A DNA stretch of 15,608 bases from Betaproteobacteria bacterium UBA5582 (GTDB lineage: Bacteria > Pseudomonadota > Gammaproteobacteria > Burkholderiales > Rhodocyclaceae), in the NCBI GenBank assembly GCA_002425245.1, contig DILW01000033.1, forward strand, positions 1 to 15,608. The letters run 5' to 3'. The notes under the pieces are model-generated. The model saw only the letters and a list, made by a program, of their open reading frames with translations. It was not told where the DNA came from and did no database searches. Positions 1-7,910 of the stretch are shown here, one piece after another (position 1 is the first letter of the stretch; every line of letters begins with the position of its first letter). Made by a program: the position numbers and the translations under genes.

Positions 1-927
1 ATCAACATCGCCGAGCTCAAGGACAACGACATTGATGTTCGCGTCACCATCCCGCAGGGTGCTGCGGTTGGCGACACGCTGACGGTGACGGCGGTCGGCA
101 ACGTGGACAAGGTGTTCACGCTGACGGCGGCGCAGATTGCTGCCGGCTTCATCGACACCAAGTTCAACCCGACGGCGAACAACACCGACTTCAAGGTGAC
201 CGCATCGATCACCGACGCGGCTGGCAACAACGCCGGTCCGGTCGAGGACACGGCGCGCATCCAGCTGTCGGCACCGGCCCAGCCGATCGTCAATATCGAC
301 GAGGACGCCAACAACGACGGTTTCATCAACGCGGCCGAACTGCAAGGCCTGATCAACGTCAGCGTTGCCCTCCCGGCGACGGCCCTGGCTGGCAATACCC
401 TGCTGACGACGGTCAACGGTGTTGCCCAGGCTCCCATCACCATCACTCAGGCAGACATCCTCAAGGGCTCCATCGCCCTGCCGGGCATCACCAACCCGGG
501 CGAAGGGAATACCCTGACCGTCACCGCGCAGATCCGTGATGCGGCCGGCAACCTTGGTAATGTCGGCACCGATTCGGCCAAGATCGACACCACGCCGCCT
601 AACGGTGGCGCCGCGCCCACGGTCACGATCACCGAGGATGCAAATAACGATGGCATCATCAGTGCTCCCGAACTCAGCGGCAAGGTCGATGTCAGGATCA
701 GCTTTGACGGCAGCAAGGTCGATGTCGGCGATACCGTCGTCGTCAGTTCCGGTGGTGTCGAGAAGCGGATCGTGGTGACCGCGACCGACAAGGCCAACGG
801 CTTCGTCACCACCGAGTATGACCCGCTGCCGGCTGGCCAGACGATCACGGTCAGTGCCTACATGATTGACCCGGCGCTGAACCGCAGTAATACCGGCGAG
901 GACTCAGCACGCTTCTCCCTGCTTACC
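1..927 (+). repeat. Tandem Ig-like repeats headed by EF-hand-type calcium loops
   Basis: Three consecutive units of about 110 residues are visible. Each has a DANNDGxI-type loop followed by a beta-rich stretch with T-V-T/V-x-A strands and an 'AAGN' or 'ALNRS' turn near its end. The loop in unit 2 (D102-x-N104-x-D106-G-x-I109-x-x-x-E113) and that in unit 3 (D213 to E224) both match the 12-position EF-hand loop. Unit 1 is cut by the window edge and shows only the loop end (I1-N-I-A-E5). The loop glutamates are spaced 108 and 111 residues apart. More copies probably lie upstream. Confidence 0.8.
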
Positions 928-2823
928 CTGAGCGACCTGGTGGTCAACCTGTCCGAAGAGGGGCTGCTTGGCGGTATTCCCGATACGACGGGCAACCCGA
1001 CGGACACGACCAATCAAACCGTCGTCCAAGGAAACATCGGCGCTCTCGGCACCGGTGGAGCACCACTGACGGCTACCGTCACCGCACCGACCGAGGCGCT
1101 GTTCTCGGGTGGTCAGCGGGTTGTCTGGTCCGGTACGGGTACCAGTGCCGATCCGCTGATCGGCCGCACCGAAACCTCTGGTCAGGAAGTAATCCGTGTG
1201 TCGATTGACAGCAAGGGTGACTACCGTGTCGACCTCAAGGCGCCGATCGATCACCCGAGCGCTCAGGGTGAAAACATCAAGAGCCTGGCCTTCAATGTTG
1301 CGGCTACCGATGGGCAGACCACGGCCAACGCCAAGCTCACCGTCAATGTCGAGGATGATGCGCCGAGGGCAGTTCCGGAAACCGAAACCGGCTCGCTGCG
1401 TCATCAGGACACCAACGTCATGCTGATCATCGACCGTTCGGGCAGTATGACCGCCTCCCGCCTGCAGATCATGCGGGACACGGTCAAGCAGTTGCTGGAA
1501 ACCTACGACTTGCTGGGCGACGTTGCTGTCCGTATTGTGGTCTTCAACGCCTCGGCCAGCGCCTACACCAACGGCTGGGTTTCGGTGACCGACGCGATCG
1601 CCTACGTCAACGGCATCTCCGCCACGGGTGGTACCAATTATGACGCGGCTCTGCTCACCGCCATCAGTGCCTTCCAGTCTGCCGGGAAGATTCCAGGCGG
1701 CACCAACGTCTCTTATTTCCTCTCGGATGGTGAGCCGACCACCGCCCAGGACTGGGACGGCAGTGGTCCTCTGCCGAATCAGGTCGGTATTCAACCGGGC
1801 GATGGCAATAACACCGAAGAAGGTCGCTGGAAGGCTTTCCTGGAAACCAACAAGATCAACTCCTTTGCTTTCGGCATGGGTACATCGGTTCAGCAGGGCA
1901 GCATGGATCCGATTGCCTACAACGGCGAAGCCAGGGTCAACACCAATGCAGTCGTGGTGACCCGGGAAGCTGATTTGCCGCCGATCATCCGCGATACGGT
2001 GAACGCCGTTCTGCAAGGCAACTTCCTCAATGGCACCATGGGCAACGCCAGTGGCGCCGGCGCTGACGGCGGCGAACTGACTTCGTTCGCCATCGACGGC
2101 ACGACCTACTTTGCCAATGGGACGGTCACGGGAACCAGCCGCGGTACTTTTGACGCCTCCACCAAGAGCTGGACACTCGATACCAACAATGGTGGCCGAC
2201 TGTCGATCGACATGGATAGCGGCGACTACCGCTACACCCCGCCGGTCAAGAACCAGGTGACGACGGAAAACATCAGCTTCACGATCACCGACAACGACGG
2301 CGATACCGCATCGTCCACGCTGGCGCTGACCGCCACGCTGCCGATCATCGGTACCAATGGTAACGACACCCTGACTGGCACGAGCGGTAACGACTTCCTT
2401 TACGGTGGTGCTGGCAATGACACCCTGATCGGTGGCGTTGGCAACGACTTCCTCAAGGGCGGTGCCGGCAGCGATACCTTCGTCTGGCGCCTTGCCGACA
2501 AGGGTACGGTGGTACGCCCGGCGCACGATGAGGTTGTCGATTTCACCAAGGGTACGGGTGGCGATGTTCTCGATCTGCGTGACCTGCTGCAAGGCGAGAA
2601 CGCTGGCAATCTCACCAGCTACCTCCACTTCACCGCGAATGGCAACAACACCCTGGTGCAGATCAGCAGTGAAGGCAAGTTCAACGGTAGCAACTTCAAT
2701 ACTGCGACCGATCAGGAAATCGTCCTCCAGAACGTCAGCCTGGATAGCCTGGCTGGCGCTGGTGCCAGCGACGCGCAAATCATCAGCGAGTTGCTCAAGG
2801 CCAATCTGAAGACCGATCTGTAA
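1..2823 (+). CDS. Large RTX adhesin, C-terminal part (type I secreted, VWA domain); 5' end outside window
   Basis: This is a surface or extracellular adhesin exported in one step by a type I secretion system; it probably acts in attachment or biofilm formation, as LapA-type proteins do. The reading frame is open from base 1, so the start lies upstream and 940 residues are visible. In order of visible residue: Ig-like repeats with EF-hand-type loops (1 to about 305); a module resembling the T1SS-143 repeat, with an EEGLLGG motif (about 310-460); a von Willebrand A domain with intact MIDAS residues D478-x-S-G-S, T545 and D576 (about 470-660); a second beta-rich linker (about 665-780); four RTX nonapeptides of the GGxGNDxL type (787 to about 825); and a C-terminal T1SS target domain (about 820-940) ending in a helix that carries the uncleaved secretion signal. 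No T1SS transporter genes are in the window. GC content is lower by eye than in the housekeeping genes downstream. The family call is firm; the ligand is unknown. Confidence 0.93.
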   Translation: MNIAELKDNDIDVRVTIPQGAAVGDTLTVTAVGNVDKVFTLTAAQIAAGFIDTKFNPTANNTDFKVTASITDAAGNNAGPVEDTARIQLSAPAQPIVNIDEDANNDGFINAAELQGLINVSVALPATALAGNTLLTTVNGVAQAPITITQADILKGSIALPGITNPGEGNTLTVTAQIRDAAGNLGNVGTDSAKIDTTPPNGGAAPTVTITEDANNDGIISAPELSGKVDVRISFDGSKVDVGDTVVVSSGGVEKRIVVTATDKANGFVTTEYDPLPAGQTITVSAYMIDPALNRSNTGEDSARFSLLTLSDLVVNLSEEGLLGGIPDTTGNPTDTTNQTVVQGNIGALGTGGAPLTATVTAPTEALFSGGQRVVWSGTGTSADPLIGRTETSGQEVIRVSIDSKGDYRVDLKAPIDHPSAQGENIKSLAFNVAATDGQTTANAKLTVNVEDDAPRAVPETETGSLRHQDTNVMLIIDRSGSMTASRLQIMRDTVKQLLETYDLLGDVAVRIVVFNASASAYTNGWVSVTDAIAYVNGISATGGTNYDAALLTAISAFQSAGKIPGGTNVSYFLSDGEPTTAQDWDGSGPLPNQVGIQPGDGNNTEEGRWKAFLETNKINSFAFGMGTSVQQGSMDPIAYNGEARVNTNAVVVTREADLPPIIRDTVNAVLQGNFLNGTMGNASGAGADGGELTSFAIDGTTYFANGTVTGTSRGTFDASTKSWTLDTNNGGRLSIDMDSGDYRYTPPVKNQVTTENISFTITDNDGDTASSTLALTATLPIIGTNGNDTLTGTSGNDFLYGGAGNDTLIGGVGNDFLKGGAGSDTFVWRLADKGTVVRPAHDEVVDFTKGTGGDVLDLRDLLQGENAGNLTSYLHFTANGNNTLVQISSEGKFNGSNFNTATDQEIVLQNVSLDSLAGAGASDAQIISELLKANLKTDL
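2350..2481 (+). repeat. RTX nonapeptide block
   Basis: About four glycine- and aspartate-rich nonapeptides, GNDTLTGTS, GNDFLYGGA, GNDTLIGGV and GNDFLKGGA, followed by GSDTF. The T-L and F-L forms alternate, which gives an 18-residue period. Such repeats bind calcium outside the cell and fold into a parallel beta-roll next to the T1SS signal. The block is short for a large adhesin, but the motif is unmistakable. Confidence 0.9.
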
Positions 2824-2832
2824 GCGCAGCAC

Positions 2833-2855
2833 AGCCCGGGACTTCCCGGGCTTTT
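2833..2855 (+). terminator. Rho-independent terminator of the adhesin gene
   Basis: An 8-bp perfect GC-rich stem (AGCCCGGG, 2833-2840; CCCGGGCT, 2845-2852) encloses the 4-nt loop ACTT and runs into TTTT (2852-2855), 9 nt after the adhesin stop codon. The opposite strand has no U-run after the hairpin, so it probably works mainly for the adhesin and less well for the converging tatD transcript. Confidence 0.88.
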
Positions 2856-2858
2856 CCG

Positions 2859-3635
2859 TCAATCTGTAATGGAGTGGCGGGAAAGCCCGAGGATGGCCCG
2901 GGCATTTTCATTGGTGTAAGTAGTCAGTTCTTCAGCACGCATGCCGCGCAAGGCGGCGATTGTGGCTGCAATTCCCGGCAATTGTCCGGGCGAGTTGCGC
3001 TGTCCGGCCAGCCAGGCCGGAGACATGTCTGGTGCATCAGTTTCGAGGACCAGCGCGTCTAGCGGCAGCGTTGCCGCCAGCGAGCGGATGCGTCGCGACC
3101 CAGGGTAGGTGGTGGCGCCACCGTAACCCAGCTTGAACCCCAGCTTGATCAGTTCTGCGGCTTGCTGCGCACTGCCGTTGAAGGCATGAGCGATGCCGCC
3201 GCGTACCCGGACCCGCCGCAATTCGCGCAGCACCGCGTCTACTGCGCGTCGCACATGCAGGATCACCGGCAGGTCGAACTCCCGGGCCAGTTTGAGTTGG
3301 GCTACGAACAGCCGCGTCTGACGTTCGATATCGACCCCGTCGGCATAGAAGTCCAGACCGATTTCGCCGATCGCCACCGGCCTTTCCCGGATCAGCCACT
3401 GACGCAGCTGGTCGAGATCGTCGGCTTGGCAGCGGTCCACGTAAAGTGGATGTATGCCCCAGGCGGGAAGGCAGGCCGGACAGGCCTCGATGATCGCCTT
3501 CTGTTTGGCAAAAGCCGCCACTTCAACGCCGGGGACGACGATGCGGCTGACCCCGGCTGCCAGTGCTCCGGCGTACACCGCATCACGGTCGGCGTCGAAC
3601 TCGGCAGCGTCGAGATGGCAGTGGGTATCGATCAT
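2859..3635 (-). CDS. TatD family metal-dependent hydrolase (putative DNase)
   Basis: 258 residues, usual for the family. The expected metal ligands of the TIM-barrel amidohydrolase fold are present: H5 and H7 in DTHCHLD, E91 in GEIGLDF, H127, H150 and D200 in LETDAP. TatD-type proteins are cytosolic, metal-dependent DNases with 3'-5' exonuclease activity; the physiological substrate of this paralogue (it looks YjjV-like rather than E. coli TatD itself) is not certain. The start is the ATG at 3635, which gives the conserved MIDTHCHL N-terminus and overlaps the dadA stop codon as ATGA. The frame stays open 39 codons further upstream, but that part only shadows dadA. It is the last gene of the run that starts with yicC and converges on the adhesin gene, with 35 nt between their stop codons. 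Confidence 0.9.
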   Translation of the reverse strand: MIDTHCHLDAAEFDADRDAVYAGALAAGVSRIVVPGVEVAAFAKQKAIIEACPACLPAWGIHPLYVDRCQADDLDQLRQWLIRERPVAIGEIGLDFYADGVDIERQTRLFVAQLKLAREFDLPVILHVRRAVDAVLRELRRVRVRGGIAHAFNGSAQQAAELIKLGFKLGYGGATTYPGSRRIRSLAATLPLDALVLETDAPDMSPAWLAGQRNSPGQLPGIAATIAALRGMRAEELTTYTNENARAILGLSRHSITD

Positions 3636-4885
3636 CCGCGCAGGAAGGGAAACTCCGCAGTGGGTCGTCGACCGTCCATCAACTCGGCAAGCGCGGCCCC
3701 GGAACCGCAGGCCATGGTCCAGCCGAGGGTGCCGTGACCGGTGTTGAGCCACAGGTTGGGCAAGCGCGAGCGGCCGATATACGGCACGTTCGACGGCGTC
3801 GCCGGCCGCAGTCCCGACCAGAACTGCGGCTCGCCCTTGATGCGCAAGCCGGGAAAAAGCTGCCGGGTGCGGTCCATCAAGGCCTGGCAGCGCACCGGAT
3901 CGAGCCCCGTGTCGTAGCCGGCGAACTCCGCCGTGCCGGCGACCCGCAGCCGATTGCCCAGGCGGGAAAAGACCAGCTTGCGTTCGTCGTCGGTAATGCT
4001 CACCGTCGGTGCGCTGGCGCCTTCGGCCAGGGTCAGCGTTGCCGAGTAGCCCTTGGCCGGATAGATCGGCAGGCGAATCCCCAGTCGCCGCAGGAGCAGC
4101 GGCGAATAGCTGCCCAGCGCCAGCACGTAGGCGTCGGCAGTCAGCAGCGACGGACCGTTGTCGTCCTTGACCACGACGGCGGCAACCTGCCCGCCGCCGC
4201 TGGCAATCCGCTCGACCTGGGTGCCGTAGCGGAAAACCACGCCGGCAGCCCGTGCGCGTTCTGCCAATGCCTGGGTGAAACGATGGGCATCGCCCGACTC
4301 ATCGCTGGCCGTGTAATCGCCGCCGACCAGCAAGTCGGCGGCACCGGCCAGCGCCGGTTCGACGACCACGCAGGCTTGCGCGTCCAGCATCTGGCGCTCC
4401 AGACCGTGGCGGGCCATCAGCCGGGCGGCCGACATGGCTGCCGCCAGCTCGTCGCGATCCGTATAGATGTGCAGGATGCCGCGCTGCAACTGGTCGTATT
4501 CCAGGCCCAATTGGCTACGCAGGCTCTGCAGGCGGCTACGGCTGTCGGTGGCCAGGGCGACGATCGCGGCGATGTTCGCTTCCACCCGCCCGGGCCAGCA
4601 TTCGCGCAGGAAACGCAGGCCCCACAGCCACTGCGCCAGATCCGGTCGCCAGTGCCAGAGCAGGGGCGCGTCGTGCCGCCCCAGCCATTTCAGCAGACGC
4701 GGCAGGACATGGGGATTGGCCCAGGGTTCGGCATGGGAAACTGAAATCTGGCCGCCGTTGGCGAAGCTCGTCTCCATTCCGGCGGCCGGCTGCCGGTCGA
4801 CTACCGTCACTTCATGGCCGGCTGCCTGCAGGTACCAGGCGCTGCAAGTGCCAACGACGCCCGCTCCCAGCACGAGGACTTTCAA
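3632..4885 (-). CDS. dadA: D-amino acid dehydrogenase, FAD-binding subunit (DadA family)
   Basis: 417 residues, close to the roughly 430 of characterised DadA. DadA oxidises D-amino acids, chiefly D-alanine, to the imino acid, which hydrolyses to the 2-oxo acid and ammonia; electrons pass to the membrane quinone pool. The N-terminal dinucleotide-binding motif is G7-x-G9-x-x-G12, followed by the DadA-typical ETS-x-A-N-x-GQIS region and the C-terminal N-T-G-H-G-x-L-G-W FAD contact. The start is TTG at 4885, which overlaps the spoT stop codon as TTGA. It is supported by a strong Shine-Dalgarno sequence 6 nt upstream and by the FAD motif beginning at residue 2. Its place behind spoT suggests translational coupling. 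Other glycine-oxidase-like DAO enzymes share this fold, so substrate range is inferred from the family. Confidence 0.9.
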   Translation of the reverse strand: MKVLVLGAGVVGTCSAWYLQAAGHEVTVVDRQPAAGMETSFANGGQISVSHAEPWANPHVLPRLLKWLGRHDAPLLWHWRPDLAQWLWGLRFLRECWPGRVEANIAAIVALATDSRSRLQSLRSQLGLEYDQLQRGILHIYTDRDELAAAMSAARLMARHGLERQMLDAQACVVVEPALAGAADLLVGGDYTASDESGDAHRFTQALAERARAAGVVFRYGTQVERIASGGGQVAAVVVKDDNGPSLLTADAYVLALGSYSPLLLRRLGIRLPIYPAKGYSATLTLAEGASAPTVSITDDERKLVFSRLGNRLRVAGTAEFAGYDTGLDPVRCQALMDRTRQLFPGLRIKGEPQFWSGLRPATPSNVPYIGRSRLPNLWLNTGHGTLGWTMACGSGAALAELMDGRRPTAEFPFLRG

Positions 4886-7032
4886 ACCTCGCCTCCCCTT
4901 TCACGGGTGATCCGGCTGACCTCCGGCAGGTGGCGTATGCCGCGCAGGACTGCGGCCAAATGATTGCGGTTGGCAACCTGGATGGTGAAGTGCAGGGTGG
5001 TGAACAGGCGCTCGGGATCGGCTTCCATGGAAACATGCTCGATGTTCGAACCAGCTTCGGAAATCGCTGCTGCCACCTGGGCCAGTACGCCCCGCTTGTT
5101 CTTCACCTCAACCCGGATGCGCAGGTCGAAAAGTTTGCCTTCTTCCGGCTCCCATTCGACGTCGATCCACTTCTGCGGTTCGCTGGTGCGGGATTTGCGG
5201 ATCGTCGGGCAGTCGTGGGTGTGGATCACCATGCCGCTACCCTTGCGGATCGAACCGATGATCGGGTCGCCGGGAATTGGCTGGCAGCACGGCGCCAGTT
5301 GTATGGCCATGCCTTCGTTACCGTGGATGGCCAGGGTCAACCCGCCGGGTACGGTTGCCGCCATGTCCTCGCGGGCCAGCAGTCGGCGGGCGACTACCGA
5401 AGGCAGGCGCTTGCCAAGTCCGATATCGGCATAAACTTCGTCGATGGAGTGCTGACCACTGGCCTTGACCAGGGCTTCCCAAGCGGGGGCCGGAATCGAG
5501 ATCGGCACCACGCCAAGCGACAGCAGCTCCTGCCGTAGCAGGCGTTCGCCCAGCCGTGCCGACTCCTCGTTCTGCGTGGTGCGCAGAAAGTGGCGGATCT
5601 TGCCGCGTGCCCGGCCGGTCTTGACGTAACTGAGCCACACCGGGTTTGGCGTGGCATCCGGCGAGGTGATGATCTCGACCAGGTCGCCATTGCGCAGTTC
5701 GGTGCGCAGGGGGGCCAGTTCGTGATTGATGCGGGCGGCCGAACAGTGGTTGCCGACATCGGTATGCACGGCGTAGGCGAAATCGACCGCGGTGGCGCCG
5801 TAGGGCAGGGCCATGATCTTGCCCTTGGGCGTGAATACGTACACCTCGTCGGGGAAGAGGTCGATCTTGACGTCTTCGAAGAACTCGGCGGAGTTGCTGG
5901 ACTGCGATTCGAGCAGCGACTGCAGCCACTTGTGCGTCTTGATCTGCAGTTCGGCGCTGCTCTCGTTGCCGTCCTTGTACAGCCAGTGCGAGGCGACACC
6001 ATCCTGGGCGACGTTGTGCATGTCGCGGGTGCGGATCTGGACTTCGACCGGCGTCCCGTAAGGACCGATCAAGGTGGTGTGCAGCGACTGGTAGCCATTG
6101 GCCTTGGGGATTGCGATGTAGTCCTTGAACTTGCCGGGCACCGGTTTGTACAGGCCGTGCAGCGCGCCCAGTGCCAGATAGCAGCTGGCCACGTTATCGA
6201 CCACGACGCGGAAGCCGTAGATGTCGAGCACCTGCGAGAAGGACAGTTGCTTGTCCTTCATCTTGCGGAAGATCGAATAGAGACTCTTCTCCCGGCCAAA
6301 CACGTCGGCGGTCAGGCCGGCATGGGCGAGCTTGTCGCAGATGCCTTCCCGGATGCGGGTCAACAGTTCGCTGCGGTTCCCTTTGGCGATCCGCAGCGCC
6401 TTGGCCAGGACCTCGGCCCGGTGCGGATAGATCAGGCGGAAGGAGGTGTCCTGCAAATCGCGGTAGAGCTTGCTCAGGCCAAGACGCAGGGCAATCGGCG
6501 CGTAAATCTCGAGGGTCTCGCGGGCGATGCGGATGCGCTTGTCGGCGCGCATGGCCGACATGGTCTGGATGTTGTGATGGCGGTCGGCCAGCTTGATCAG
6601 CACCACGCGCAGGTCGCGCGCCATGGCCATCAGCATCTTGCGGAAGTTCTCGGCCTGCGCCTCCTTGTACGAGGCGAACTCCATCTTGTCCAGCTTGGAC
6701 AGGCCGTCGACCATTTCGGCGACTTCCTTGCCGAATTTTTCCGCCAGTTCCTGCTTGCTGGCCCCGGTATCCTCCATCGTGTCGTGGAGCAGGGCCGCGC
6801 AGACGGCGTCGGCGTCCATGCACCATTCGACGACAGCGCCGGCGACGGCCAGTGGATGCGTGATGTAGGGCTCGCCCGACATGCGCTTCTGGTGCGCATG
6901 CGCCTTGGCGGCGTAGGCGTAGGCCGACTTGATGCGGTTTACATCAGCCGGCGGCAGGTAGTCGAGACTGTCGAGGAAGACGCGGTAGGCGGCGTCCTCG
7001 TAATTTGGCGGTAGCGTGGGCGCAGGCTCCAT
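4882..7032 (-). CDS. spoT: Bifunctional (p)ppGpp synthetase/hydrolase (SpoT/Rel type)
   Basis: 716 residues, the full length of a long RSH protein. It makes and degrades the alarmone (p)ppGpp and so tunes growth to starvation. Domains: N-terminal HD hydrolase with H83-D84 in HDTMEDT (about 25-200); synthetase (about 240-350) with the YSIFRKM and GYQSLHTT motifs; TGS (about 394-456); a conserved Cys region with C582-C583 and C608; C-terminal ACT (about 635-710). The segment before DYIAIPK reads K301-F-K-D304, the basic type (RxKD-like) of bifunctional Rel/SpoT enzymes and not the acidic ExDD of RelA, so both activities are expected. The ATG start lies 22 nt after rpoZ; the rpoZ-spoT pairing is common in proteobacteria. 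The 3' end overlaps dadA by the bases TGA. Confidence 0.96.
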   Translation of the reverse strand: MEPAPTLPPNYEDAAYRVFLDSLDYLPPADVNRIKSAYAYAAKAHAHQKRMSGEPYITHPLAVAGAVVEWCMDADAVCAALLHDTMEDTGASKQELAEKFGKEVAEMVDGLSKLDKMEFASYKEAQAENFRKMLMAMARDLRVVLIKLADRHHNIQTMSAMRADKRIRIARETLEIYAPIALRLGLSKLYRDLQDTSFRLIYPHRAEVLAKALRIAKGNRSELLTRIREGICDKLAHAGLTADVFGREKSLYSIFRKMKDKQLSFSQVLDIYGFRVVVDNVASCYLALGALHGLYKPVPGKFKDYIAIPKANGYQSLHTTLIGPYGTPVEVQIRTRDMHNVAQDGVASHWLYKDGNESSAELQIKTHKWLQSLLESQSSNSAEFFEDVKIDLFPDEVYVFTPKGKIMALPYGATAVDFAYAVHTDVGNHCSAARINHELAPLRTELRNGDLVEIITSPDATPNPVWLSYVKTGRARGKIRHFLRTTQNEESARLGERLLRQELLSLGVVPISIPAPAWEALVKASGQHSIDEVYADIGLGKRLPSVVARRLLAREDMAATVPGGLTLAIHGNEGMAIQLAPCCQPIPGDPIIGSIRKGSGMVIHTHDCPTIRKSRTSEPQKWIDVEWEPEEGKLFDLRIRVEVKNKRGVLAQVAAAISEAGSNIEHVSMEADPERLFTTLHFTIQVANRNHLAAVLRGIRHLPEVSRITRERGGEV
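4892..4898 (-). promoter_or_regulatory. Shine-Dalgarno sequence that sets the TTG start of dadA
   Basis: GGGGAGG on the minus strand, 6 nt before the TTG at 4885, lying inside the last codons of spoT. No ATG or GTG fits the conserved DadA N-terminus, so this site decides the start. Confidence 0.75.
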
Positions 7033-7054
7033 CAGGCTTTACCGCCCCGAGCGA

Positions 7055-7261
7055 TCAGGCCTGGCCGCGGTTCAGGACTTCCAGACCAACCTTGCCGAGC
7101 GCCATTTCGCGCAGGGCGACGACGGTCGGCTTGTCCTTGTCGACCTCGACCAGCGGCGTCGCGCCATTGGCAATCTGGCGGGCACGGTGGGCGGCAGCCA
7201 GGGTCATCTGGAAGCGGTTCGGAATCCTTTTCAGGCAATCATCAACGGTAACGCGGGCCAT
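7055..7261 (-). CDS. rpoZ: RNA polymerase omega subunit
   Basis: 68 residues starting MARVTVDDCLKRIPNRF, a recognisable RpoZ N-terminus, with the conserved A-R-Q-I stretch and the K-P-T-V-V-A-L-R-E segment. Omega helps assemble beta' into RNA polymerase; in E. coli it also forms part of ppGpp binding site 1, which suits the neighbouring spoT. The length is normal for betaproteobacteria. The ATG at 7261 has a GAGG sequence 7 nt upstream. It lies 21 nt after gmk and 22 nt before spoT, so the three are very likely co-transcribed. Confidence 0.96.
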   Translation of the reverse strand: MARVTVDDCLKRIPNRFQMTLAAAHRARQIANGATPLVEVDKDKPTVVALREMALGKVGLEVLNRGQA

Positions 7262-7282
7262 GGTCTAACCTCAAATCAATCT

Positions 7283-7891
7283 TCATAACAAACGGGAAAA
7301 CAGCGCCGGATGTTGCAGCCGCTGCTTGCCCGGACTCAGGCGCGAGCTGCGCACGATGGCGCGCAAATCCTGCAAGGCCTGGTCAAGTTGGTCGTTAATG
7401 ATAGCATAGTCGAACTCCCCGACATGGCGCATTTCCGCCTCTGCAGCGGCCAGGCGGCGTTCGATGACGTCCGCCGCGTCGGTGCCGCGGCCGGTCAGCC
7501 GGCGGCTCAGTTCCTCCATCGACGGCGGCAGGATGAAGATGCCGATCGCCTCCGGAAAGATTTTGCGCACCTGTTGCGCGCCCTGCCAGTCGATTTCAAG
7601 CAGGACATCGTGACCGGCTGCGAGCTGCTCGCCGATCCACTTCTTCGAGGTGCCGTAGAAATTGCCATGGACCTCGGCCCATTCCAGGAACTCGTCCTGA
7701 GCGATCATGGCGCGGAAGCGGTCGACGCCGACGAAATGGTATTCGCGCCCGTCCTGCTCGCCCGGACGCGGCGCCCGGGTGGTGAAGGAGATCGACAGGT
7801 GCACAGCACGCTCCTCGGCCAGCAGCATGCGCACCAGGGTGGTCTTGCCGGCGCCGGAAGGCGCGGCGACAACGTAGAGATTTCCGGACAT
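7283..7891 (-). CDS. gmk: Guanylate kinase
   Basis: 202 residues (E. coli has 207). It phosphorylates GMP to GDP with ATP in the cytosol and supplies the GTP/GDP pool that SpoT uses. The P-loop is APSGAGKT at residues 10-17. The GMP-binding region contains SFTTRAPRPGE and the G-R-E-Y-H-F segment, and FLEWAEVHGNFYGTS and EIDWQGAQQV are family hallmarks. The ATG at 7891 has a GGAG sequence about 8 nt upstream. There are 19 nt between the yicC stop and this start. Nothing in the sequence is odd. Confidence 0.97.
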   Translation of the reverse strand: MSGNLYVVAAPSGAGKTTLVRMLLAEERAVHLSISFTTRAPRPGEQDGREYHFVGVDRFRAMIAQDEFLEWAEVHGNFYGTSKKWIGEQLAAGHDVLLEIDWQGAQQVRKIFPEAIGIFILPPSMEELSRRLTGRGTDAADVIERRLAAAEAEMRHVGEFDYAIINDQLDQALQDLRAIVRSSRLSPGKQRLQHPALFSRLL

Positions 7892-7910
7892 GCTCAGTTC
7901 TCCGGCCGGG

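Noticed and set aside
85..87. GTG at 85 as the adhesin start
   Set aside because: The frame is open to base 1 and the residues before it continue the same Ig-like repeat, so the gene starts upstream of the window.
2350..2481. Short regular repeats as a possible CRISPR or non-coding repeat array
   Set aside because: They are in-frame RTX nonapeptide codons, not repeat-spacer units.
2833..2852. The adhesin terminator as a fully bidirectional terminator for tatD
   Set aside because: The hairpin is symmetric, but the minus strand continues TGTGCTGCGC after it, with no U-tract.
904..2862. 652-codon open frame antisense to the adhesin gene
   Set aside because: It mirrors the coding frame of a GC-rich repeat protein, shows no recognisable domain and is low in complexity. 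The sense strand holds clear VWA, RTX and secretion domains.
3636..3752. 39-residue N-terminal extension of the TatD protein
   Set aside because: It lies wholly inside dadA and lacks family similarity; the MIDTHCHL start at 3635 fits the family and the ATGA overlap.
3563..4744. 393-codon plus-strand frame across dadA and the tatD start
   Set aside because: Low-complexity Gln/Arg-rich translation that spans two real genes on the other strand.
5590..7014. 474-codon plus-strand frame across spoT
   Set aside because: Antisense image of spoT; no domain recognised and no ribosome-binding site judged convincing.
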